64,000 bases of DNA from Solirubrobacterales bacterium (GTDB lineage: Bacteria; Actinomycetota; Thermoleophilia; Solirubrobacterales; Solirubrobacteraceae). Positions 28,501-36,300 of the stretch are shown here, in pieces. Numbering within the stretch: the first letter of the stretch is position 1; each line of letters opens with the position of its first letter. Made by a program: the position numbers and the translations under genes. Location of the stretch: assembly GCA_013815355.1 (NCBI GenBank), contig JACDGG010000001.1, positions 1 to 64,000 of the forward strand, given 5' to 3'. The notes beneath the pieces are model-generated. The model saw only the letters and a program-made list of their open reading frames with translations, did no database searches and was not told the DNA's origin.

Positions 28501-28637
28501 CGCAGCCTGTCCAGATCCACCGGGCCGTCGAGCAGCACGGCGCACTGGGTGGCCTGGGTGGTCCCTACCGATACGAGCAGCTGCTCCTGCTGAGGCGACA
28601 GCCTGAAGCCGACTGCCTCGGTCTTTGTCTCCTGCAT
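25506..28637 (-). CDS. NRPS, architecture C*-A-T (C-like domain without HHxxxDG; Asp-like A domain)
   Basis: A: VMYTSGSTGTPKG, TDLGNTSIFTPLVSGG, NHYGPTETTVG, YRTGDRVRR; T: ALGGHSLLATQATM; C active-site position reads LSSCAACADASS. Confidence 0.92.
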   Translation of the reverse strand: MQETKTEAVGFRLSPQQEQLLVSVGTTQATQCAVLLDGPVDLDRLRGALADATARHEILRTTFVQPAGMRMPQQVIATESSSAWLLEEEPSAAGLTGGGEELRKLLAREAKREFDLQSGPLVRVLVAGAAEESALLVLSSCAACADASSLLLLLGELCASYGVSELSEEPVQYADYAEWRHELIADEESAVQDGLAFWREAGADRPSAPRVLFALRDQPSSGQRAFAALDLREIDLAQLQRGAVAAGVTVAAFLEASWHALVAHMSGASELVLAGWSEGRMQPDLDRTIGPYEQPTPIHSRFQETTTFAEILDQVRRSRALAERWQDCGDGTDLTALAGQAAAGWSFHTVGPLSAPARAILALRIAPAGAPLLLALRAGELGLAGELSYDPVAVSAEDANELAERFVTVLHSALADPSTPAGQLLPIDSQERDRLLSASSAPASSAPQTSVHERFGEQAKLTPERPAVIGAAQTLSYAELDAAANRLANHLQQLGSQSEHPVGLCMERTPAMLVALLAILKTGSAYVPLNHEHPAARLSHQLRDTGARMLVTEDHLLADLPELGQIAVCVDRDSEAIAGNASTSPGCQVASEDLAYVMYTSGSTGTPKGVAVTHANLAGYASSIAARLFSDEDPAGVVFGVASAISTDLGNTSIFTPLVSGGTIRLIGAEAAMDGELLAAELQGAPLDVLKIAPSHLRALIASNAPGVLPRRWLVLGGEALSWELVEQVRAQAPGCRILNHYGPTETTVGCTTYLVDDQCRPDSLTVPIGFPLVGARAHVLDRRLEPVPIGVPGELCIAGGGVARGYLAAEAGGPFTSDPFAEESDARMYRTGDRVRRLRDGAIEFLGRLDDQVKIRGYRIEPGEIEASLLSHAAIHQVAVCAEDDERGGLRLAAYMVAPEPPAVKELRAFLGERLPEHMIPSAFRTVEALPLSASGKIDRRALAGIAEVQARREAEYVAPRDEVEQQIAEIWGEMLGVARVGALDDFFALGGHSLLATQATMRIRRLYGEIPLRALLAAPTVAALAEVIRATGTPGAGDGGQ

Positions 28638-28700
28638 GGAAACGATCTCCTTGACACTTGCCCCGTCTGAGCCACCATTCCGTTGGCGGCCCCCGCTTCG

Positions 28701-29675
28701 TCAGATGCTACCCACGTCCAGGCCTTTTGGAAATGCCTGCGAAGCCTCTTGCTCGCGGGCGGCAAGCTCATCCAACGCGTCGGGAACGCTCGCCGAGGCA
28801 CTACGGCCGGCTCCGAGCGAGAGCGTGGCCTGCATCAGCAGCGGGGCCATGTGGCTCCAGCGCTTGGCCAGCGTCTCGGCGTGCTCCTGCACCCAGCTGG
28901 CGAGCTCCGCGTCGGCGCGCTGCGTTGCGACGCGCGCCCCATGGCGGGCGAGGAAGGCGCGATGGCGGGCGATCGACCAGATGTCATCCGCCTGCGCATA
29001 GGCCTCGCGCTCCTGTCCGTGGGCGCGAAAGTGACGGGCCAGCTCGCGCACGCCCTGATCGCGCTCGGCGCCCTGCGGTGCGCGGCTGTCGGTGACCTCA
29101 TCGTGCACAAACCAACGGCAAGTACCGCTCTGGGGTTGAAGATCATCCCCCAGTGCCAGGCGCTCTCGCAGCTCGAGCACCGGATCCCCGCCTCCGAGCC
29201 CGACGAGCAGCTCGGGTAGGTCCGCACGCGCGAGCTTAACGCGTGTCGACTCCTGCACGCCCAGCTCGTTACGACACGCGAACGGATCGATCACCTCCAG
29301 CCGATCGGGCGCTCCGCTCAGCACATACCAGTGCGGCACATGACGCCGGCCGTGCGCGACGTGCCACGGCAGCCGAAAGCCGTCGCCGGCGACGATCACC
29401 TGTCCGCTGCGGGCGAGCTCCTCGAGCACCTCTGCCTCGGCCGCTGCAACGTCGGCCTGCCTGCGCACCAGTCCCAGCTCCGCGCGCAGGGTGGGCGGGA
29501 AGTGCACGAACCCGAACAGTCCATCGCCGGCGCTGAGCACGGTGAGCGCCAGCCCGGGGTTCACGCGCGAGGGCCAATCGTCGTGGTCGTGCGCGACCCA
29601 GGCAGCGATCGCGGCGCTGTAGCAGGTGTAGGTGTCGCTGAACTCGTTCAGCCCGTCCCAATCGACGCGTCTCAT
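28701..29675 (-). CDS. BtrH-like / cysteine-peptidase-fold protein (putative acyltransferase)
   Basis: N-terminal Cys (DTYTCYSAAIAAW), then GDGFRLPWHVAHGRRHVPHWYVLSGAPDRLEVIDPF, a Cys...His...Asp order resembling BtrH_N proteins. Confidence 0.5.
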   Translation of the reverse strand: MRRVDWDGLNEFSDTYTCYSAAIAAWVAHDHDDWPSRVNPGLALTVLSAGDGLFGFVHFPPTLRAELGLVRRQADVAAAEAEVLEELARSGQVIVAGDGFRLPWHVAHGRRHVPHWYVLSGAPDRLEVIDPFACRNELGVQESTRVKLARADLPELLVGLGGGDPVLELRERLALGDDLQPQSGTCRWFVHDEVTDSRAPQGAERDQGVRELARHFRAHGQEREAYAQADDIWSIARHRAFLARHGARVATQRADAELASWVQEHAETLAKRWSHMAPLLMQATLSLGAGRSASASVPDALDELAAREQEASQAFPKGLDVGSI

Positions 29676-31180
29676 GCCGGCGCAACCTCGAGCGTCGGGG
29701 GCTCGAGCATGCTCAGGCCGGCTCGGAGCCCATCGCCGGCAAGCTGCTCGGCGGTCCAGCGCGCGATCTCCTCAGGCGAGGCGGCGCCGATCCGGCCGCT
29801 GGGTGTTGCGCTCATCGCGGTTCGCATCTTCGGCGGGCGCACGATCACCGTGCGCAGGCGCGGCCTGGTGCTCGCAAGCCACCCCGCGAGCCCCTCCAGG
29901 GCGGCCTTCGCGCTCACATATTGAGGCCAGTCACGCGGCGGGGCGCGGAGCGCCTCCGATGAGCAGAACAGGACCCACCCGCGCTGCTCCTCAAGCAGCG
30001 CCAGCATCGCCCCGAGCGGGACCGCGACGAGACGCAGGCTGGTGTCGACGTAGTCGGCGAGCTCGGTTGCGGACTGCGCAGTGAGGCCCATCGGTAGCGG
30101 CGGCGGCGCGGCGTTGAGGACGAGACCTTGCAGCGGAGCTCCACGCGCCTGGACCGCCTCGGCGAGCGAGGTCATCCCATCGGGGTCGCGCAGGTCAACC
30201 CGTGCAAGGTGCAGGCGCTCGGCGTGCTCGCCGGCGAGGCGCGCGAGCTCCTCAGCACGACGGGGCGAGCTTGCGTAGGCGCCGTGAACCTCGTAGCCGA
30301 GGGCCAGTAGGGCGAGCGTGAGGCAGGCACCAAAGCCCCGGCTGGCGCCGGCGACGAGCACCGCGCCGCGATCGCGCTGCGGCGCACTGCCGATCCCGAG
30401 CAGCGCGGGCTCGGGAGACTCAGCGCGCGCGAGCGCAAAGCAATGGATCCTCGTCAGCACCCGACCGCTCGCTGTGCTCAGCGCGCCATCGATCGTGAGC
30501 TGTCCGGTGCGCGCATCGTGGTCGCGCACGAGCAGCGCGTGGCCGGGCTCGCCGCGCTCGCTCCCCTCCGCCACCGTGAGCGTGATCCCGGCGAGTAGCG
30601 AGTAGAGGCCCGGTAGCTCCATCCCCACCACGTAGCTGGCCCACGCCAGACCCTCGAGCAGGCGGCGGTCCAGCGCGCCGACATCAAAGCGTCGCGCGAG
30701 CGCGTCGAGCTCAGCGCCGGTCACGTACTCCCCGCCAAACGTGTGCCCGGCCTGCAGATCTGAGGCGGAGGGCTGCGCCGGCACCGTACGCATCGGCGCA
30801 GAGGAGGAACACTCCGGCGGATCGAGCGGCTCCACGCACGCTCGTGCGAGCAGCCGCGCGAGCGTCTTGCCCCTGGCGCTCAGCCGCACCTCCCAGGCGT
30901 CGGGTTCGCGCTCCAGCGCTGCGGCGCTGATTCTCGCACCGCTGCCCCGCAGCAGCGCGCCGGAGAAGGAGATCCGCAGCGAGCGCACCTGCGAAAGCGC
31001 CTGCTCAGGAAGCGCTCCGAGCATCGCGACCGCGCTCAGCGCGCCGTGGGCAATCGTCGTGCCAAACGCGGTCCCGGCGGCAAACTCGGGGTCCAGGTGC
31101 AGCGGGTTGCGGTCGCCGCTTGCCGCGGCGAACAGCTCGAGGTCCTCGTTTGTGAAGCTCAGCTCACGCTCAGGGCGCAT
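29672..31180 (-). CDS. MaoC-like dehydratase / short-chain dehydrogenase fusion
   Basis: N-terminal hot-dog hydratase motif ASGDRNPLHLDPEFAAGTAFGTTIAHGALSAV; C-terminal SDR GAVLVAGASRGFGACLTLALLALG...LNAAPPPLPMG...YVSAKAALEG. Confidence 0.8.
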   Translation of the reverse strand: MRPERELSFTNEDLELFAAASGDRNPLHLDPEFAAGTAFGTTIAHGALSAVAMLGALPEQALSQVRSLRISFSGALLRGSGARISAAALEREPDAWEVRLSARGKTLARLLARACVEPLDPPECSSSAPMRTVPAQPSASDLQAGHTFGGEYVTGAELDALARRFDVGALDRRLLEGLAWASYVVGMELPGLYSLLAGITLTVAEGSERGEPGHALLVRDHDARTGQLTIDGALSTASGRVLTRIHCFALARAESPEPALLGIGSAPQRDRGAVLVAGASRGFGACLTLALLALGYEVHGAYASSPRRAEELARLAGEHAERLHLARVDLRDPDGMTSLAEAVQARGAPLQGLVLNAAPPPLPMGLTAQSATELADYVDTSLRLVAVPLGAMLALLEEQRGWVLFCSSEALRAPPRDWPQYVSAKAALEGLAGWLASTRPRLRTVIVRPPKMRTAMSATPSGRIGAASPEEIARWTAEQLAGDGLRAGLSMLEPPTLEVAPA

Positions 31181-31412
31181 GCTCTAGCACCAGCGCCCGG
31201 AGGGATCCCACGCTCTGCTCCTCCAGCAGCGCAGTGTCCGGAAGGCGCACGCCGAAGCGACTCTCGAGTTCGTGCACGAGCCGAATCTGGGCGAGTGAGT
31301 CCCACTCCTCGAGCGTCGCGGGTCCGTCCTCCTCGCCGAACTGCAGACCCCAGCCGAAGACATCCTCAAAGACGGCCTGGAACTCCTGCTCAAACTGCTC
31401 GTCGGCGATCAT
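31170..31412 (-). CDS. Stand-alone acyl carrier protein
   Basis: 80 aa, LEEWDSLAQIRLVHELESRFGVRLPD (DSL 4'-phosphopantetheine site), overlaps both neighbours. Confidence 0.85.
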   Translation of the reverse strand: MIADEQFEQEFQAVFEDVFGWGLQFGEEDGPATLEEWDSLAQIRLVHELESRFGVRLPDTALLEEQSVGSLRALVLEHAP

Positions 31413-33268
31413 TGCGCGTCGGATATATAGCTGCTCTGGATCGGTCCGCCGAGCGTGAGGTCGTACTCCCAGCAGCCATCCTGCTCACACGGGGCGAATC
31501 CGAGCCGCGGGTAGACCTCGGCGACGAGCGCGTTGCGCGGGCCGGGCACATAGAAACCGCGCATGCGCCTGAAGCCCTGCTCGAGAGCTGCGCTGCTCAG
31601 GTGCGCGAGCAGGTGTGCCTCCGCCGATCGCCCGATCACCCGGCAGCTCATCAGCAGCGTATCGATCAACGCCAGCCCCTCATCCACCTCGCTCCGAACC
31701 ACGATTGCGAGGCCAATCATCCCGTGGTTGGCGTAGCGATCCTCGAGCTCCAGGGTGCGGCAGATGCTCGCCGGGTCGGCCGCGATGCGCTCGACCTCCT
31801 CGCGCGTATGCCGGCGCAGGGTGAGGTTGAACTGGTTGGTCTTCTGGACCAGCTGCGCGGCGCGCTCCAGAGAGCCCGCGTCCACGACACGAACCTTTGC
31901 GCGCATCTCCAGGGAGCGCCAGAAATCCTCCAAGGAAGCAGCGCCGGCCTGAAGCTTTGCCGCGTCGGCACGCGCGGCGTACGAGCGCTGGCGCTGCTCA
32001 TCCTCCAGTGAAAGCGCGGAGATCTCAAAGCGCAGGCTTCGCGCGAGGGTGCGCACGCGCTCCGATGGCGGCACGTCAAGGCAGATCGTCTCGACCTCGG
32101 GCAGTGCGGCCGCGACCTCGGCGCACTCGGCCGGGTTGTCGTCGGCGAACACGATCGCGTCGAGGCCGATCCCGAGCGTGACGGCGATCTCGGTGATCTG
32201 CTCGGGCTTGCGCCTCCAGTCGGCGAGGAACACCGCGAAGTCCTCGAGCTTGAGCTGCATCTCGGGCCTCTCGCTAAAAGGCTGGGATGCGGCGTCGAGG
32301 TCGTTCTTTGAGGCGACCGCGAGGATGATGCCGCGGCTGCGCAGCGCGCCGACATACTCCTGAAAGGCCGTGTAGGCCTCCCCGTCGGCTCCTTCGCCGA
32401 TCACGATGCCCTCCAGACCGTCCTCGCCCACAACGCCGCCCCACAGCGTGTTGTCGAGATCGAGCACGAGGCACCGCGCCGCCAGGCCGAGATCGCCCGC
32501 GAGGACAGCCGCAGTCTCGCGGGCGAGCAACCCCAGCGCATCGTGCGCAAGCGGCTGGCGTGTCCTGTACCAGAGCCGAGGATCGATCCAGGAGCGCTTG
32601 CCGACCCGCGCCGCAAGACGCTCACAGTCAACCAGCAGGACCTCGCTGCCGGCCGCCTCTGCCAGACGGCGGTTCAGCTCGCGCACCAGCGAGGGCCGGC
32701 TCGCCGGCGTGCGCAGAGCGAGGTGACCGAGGGAGGTCTCATCGGGTACGACAAACGAGTGCTGGATCACCCGCGCACCGTGCCCGCGACGAATCAGCCC
32801 CCAGAGCGTCAGCCAACGCTGCAGCGCCTCTGAGAGCGCTGCCTCAGCGTCTGCGGCGAGCTCGGGGAAGCCGAGATCGGCGCTCGTCGGTGCGATCAAA
32901 ACATGGCTCGGGGCAAACTCCGCGAGCCCGGAGCCCTCGCCGAGCAGCTCCTGCTCGAGCTGCCCGTATGGCGCGAGGTACAGCTCCGCCTCGATCCCGA
33001 ACGCCGCGCAGGCGATGCGCAGATGCTCAGAGAGCTCTCCCCCCTCGTAGCTACAGAGCACGGCGAGGCGGAGATTGCGCCGGCTGGACGGAGCCCAGCC
33101 GGCCTCACGGCCCGCGCGTAGAACGTTGCGCGCGACGTTCCAAGCGGCTGTTTGCTCTCCGGCGAGGAGCTCTGGGCGCACGAGCTGCCACGCTTCCTGA
33201 AAGCGCCCGTCGGCTACAAGAGCCCGGATTGGAGGCCGATTGGCTTCTTCTCGAGCAGTTCCGTTCAT
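31409..33268 (-). CDS. FkbH-like HAD-IIIC protein (glyceryl-ACP-forming type); start at 33268 (or 33307) rather than ORF-track 33808
   Basis: HAD motif VLDLDNTLWGGVVGEDGLEGIVIG, ASKNDLDAA, VFADDNPAECAEV, C-terminal KTNQFNLTLRRHTREEVERI; upstream ORF extension is Arg-rich and antisense to the NRPS gene. Confidence 0.88.
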   Translation of the reverse strand: MNGTAREEANRPPIRALVADGRFQEAWQLVRPELLAGEQTAAWNVARNVLRAGREAGWAPSSRRNLRLAVLCSYEGGELSEHLRIACAAFGIEAELYLAPYGQLEQELLGEGSGLAEFAPSHVLIAPTSADLGFPELAADAEAALSEALQRWLTLWGLIRRGHGARVIQHSFVVPDETSLGHLALRTPASRPSLVRELNRRLAEAAGSEVLLVDCERLAARVGKRSWIDPRLWYRTRQPLAHDALGLLARETAAVLAGDLGLAARCLVLDLDNTLWGGVVGEDGLEGIVIGEGADGEAYTAFQEYVGALRSRGIILAVASKNDLDAASQPFSERPEMQLKLEDFAVFLADWRRKPEQITEIAVTLGIGLDAIVFADDNPAECAEVAAALPEVETICLDVPPSERVRTLARSLRFEISALSLEDEQRQRSYAARADAAKLQAGAASLEDFWRSLEMRAKVRVVDAGSLERAAQLVQKTNQFNLTLRRHTREEVERIAADPASICRTLELEDRYANHGMIGLAIVVRSEVDEGLALIDTLLMSCRVIGRSAEAHLLAHLSSAALEQGFRRMRGFYVPGPRNALVAEVYPRLGFAPCEQDGCWEYDLTLGGPIQSSYISDAQ

Positions 33269-33339
33269 CGGCCCGCTGCCTTCCCTGGCGGCTTGATCCC
33301 TATCCATTGAGGATAGCGGCGACGCGATAGCATCGGTTC

Positions 33340-36300
33340 GTGGCCGGACTTCAGCAGGATGGGGGTGGCGCGAGTCTCGCGCCCGATGATCCGATCGCCG
33401 CAAGGATCGCGGCCGTCTGGGGCGAGGTGCTCGGCCTTGAGGCGCTCGACCACGACACGGACTTCTTCGAGCTCGGAGGCGACTCGCTCGCCGCCGTGTC
33501 GATGCTCGCGGCCGTTGAGGAGCGCACCGGCGTGCCCGTCGACTTCGTCGACTTCCTCGAAGGGCCGACCGTCGCCGCGCTCGCGATCGCTGTGGCGCGC
33601 GGGCAGGAGGACCCCCAGCAGGCGCCTGCGCCCGCTCGCGAAGATGCGCCCGCTGCACACGCCCGCCTGAGTTTCGCCCAGGAGCGGCTCTGGTTCCTGG
33701 AGCAGTTGGGAGGCTCAACCGCGGCGTACAACATGCCGATCGGGGCACGCCTGCACGGCGGGCTCGACGCCGACGCGATGCAGCGCGCGCTGCGCGACCT
33801 GCTCTCACGCCACGAGGCTCTGAGAACGACCTTCACCACCGAGCACGGACAGGCCGTAGCCGTGAGCGCAGCGGATGGCGATGTCATGCTCGAGCTGCTC
33901 GACCTGCGCGGCTCGGAAGTTCCCGAGCAAGAGGCCCAGCGGTTCATCGCGGAGCTTGCCAGCCGCTCGTTTGACCTCGAGCGTGGACCACTGATGCGCG
34001 CCGCGCTCGTGCGCCTCGCCGAGGAGGAGCACGTGCTGGAGCTGGTCTTTCACCACATCATCTGCGACGGCTGCTCACAGGCTGTGCTGATGAGCGAGCT
34101 CGGTGCACTCTACGACGCCCATTGCCGCGGCGAGCAGCCCTTGCTCGGCGCGCCGCCGGCTCAATACGAGCAGTTCGCGCGCACCCAGCGTGCAGCGCTT
34201 GAAGCCCAGGGGATGGATGAGCTGACCGCGCCGTGGTTGGAGTGCCTAGCGGGCGCCCCGGAGGCGCTCGAGCTGGCGAGCGACCGCCCGCATCCTGCGG
34301 TTCCCAGCTACCGCGGCGCCACCTACCGGATGCCCCTCGCCACCGACACGGTGGCCGCGGTTCGAAGGTTTTCCAAGGCAACGAAGGCGACACCGTTCAT
34401 GACGCTGCTGGCGGCCTACTTCCTGCTGCTTCATCGCCACGGCGCCGAGCAGGACATCGTGATCGGTGCGACCACGGCCGGCCGCGAAACGCCGGAGCTG
34501 GCGGGAAGCGTCGGCCTGTTGGCGAACACGGTTGCGCTGCGCGGTGACCTCTCCGGTGACCCGGGCTTTGCCGAGCTCGTCGCCCGCGTTCGCGAGACCG
34601 TGCTCTGGGCGATCGCCCACCAGCAGGTGCCGCTGCAGGAGATCGTGGCGCGCCTGCCGCTCGAACGTGACCTCAGCCGCCACCCGCTGTTCCAGGCGTT
34701 CTGCGCCCACGTGCCGCTGGCGAGCCTCGGGCTAAAGGAGGCCGAGCCCTACGATGCCGCCCCGACGACGTCCCGCTTCGACCTGACGCTGTTCATCGAG
34801 GAGGAGCCCGACGGTGGGCTCGAGCTGGCGTGGGAGTACAGCAGCGACCTGTTCGACGCGCAGACGATCGAGCGGATGAGTTACCGCTACGTGCGGCTGC
34901 TCGAGGCGGCGCTCGCCGAGCCGCGCAGATCCATCGAGGAGCTTTCACTGCTCGACCCAGCCGAACGCGAGCAGGCGATCGTGGCCGGGCATCAGAGCTC
35001 CCGCGACTACCCGGTGCAGTGCATGCACGAAGCCTTCGAGCGCTGTGCGGCGGAGGCCCCGCAGGCGGTGGCCGTGAGCTTTGAGGATCGCTCGCTCACC
35101 TACGCCGAGCTCAACGAGCGCGCCAACAGGGTGGCTCACAGGCTGATCGCGCTCGGCGCCGCACCGGAGACGCTCGTGGCGCTGTTCCTTGAGCCCTCGC
35201 TCGAGCTTGCGGTCGCGATCCTCGGCGTGCTCAAGGCCGGAGCGGGATACCTGCCGCTTGACCCCGAGCATCCACAGGAGCGCCTTGATTTCGTGATCGC
35301 CGACGCGGGCGCCGGGCTGGTCGTCACCGAAGCGCGGTTGCTCGAGCGTCTCGGTGACATCGAGGTCACGAGCATCTGTCTCGATCGTGACGCGGCCGAG
35401 CTGGAGGCGTTGAGCGGCGCGAACCCGGCCACCGCGGTGACGGAGGAGAACCTCGCCTACGTGATCTACACCTCGGGATCGACCGGTCGGCCGAAGGGCG
35501 TGCAGGTCGAGCACCGCCAGATCGCGCGGCTGTTCAGCGCCACCGAGGAGTGGTTCGGCTTCGGCCCAAGCGACGTCTGGGTGCTGCTTCACTCCTACGC
35601 GTTTGACTTCAGCGTCTGGGAGTTCTGGGGCGCGCTCGCCCACGGAGGCCAGCTCGTGATCTCGCCGGTCTGGACGACCCGCTCGCCCCAGGCGCTCGCC
35701 GAGCTGCTTGCAGCGCGCGGCGTCACGGTGCTCAACGCCACGCCGAGCCTGTTCACCGCGGTGCAGGATGAGCTGCTGCGACACACCGGCGAGCTGAAGC
35801 TGCGTTTCGTGGTGTTCGGTGGCGAGGCTCTGCGGCCGTCCGCGCTACGTCCCTGGTTTGGGCGCCACGGCGAGAACGGGCCGATGCTCGTGAACATGTA
35901 CGGGATCACCGAGACGACCGTGCACGTCACCTACCGCCCGCTGAGCGCAGCCGACTGCGAGCGCGAGGCGAGCCCCGTCGGCGTGCCGATCCCGGATTTG
36001 AGCGTGTACGTGCTGGACGGAAAGGGCGCACCGCTGCCCGCCGGTGTCGCCGGCGAGCTCTACGTGGGGGGTGCCGGGGTCGCGCGCGGCTACCTGAACC
36101 GGGCAGAGCTGACCCGCGAACGATTTGTCGAGAACCCGTTCGGGTCCGGGCGGCTGTATCGAACCGGTGACGTGGCGGCTCGGCGTGCCGATGGCGAGCT
36201 TGAGTTCCGGGGGCGGGCAGACGACCAGGTCAAGATCCGTGGCTTTCGGATCGAGCTCGGCGAGATCGAGGGTACGGTCCGTGAGTACCCAGGCGTCAGC

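Noticed and set aside
33269-33808. N-terminal extension of the FkbH ORF as listed in the track
   Set aside because: Arg/Ala-rich, antisense to the T domain of NRPS 33340..38277; FkbH homology begins after MNGTAREE at 33268
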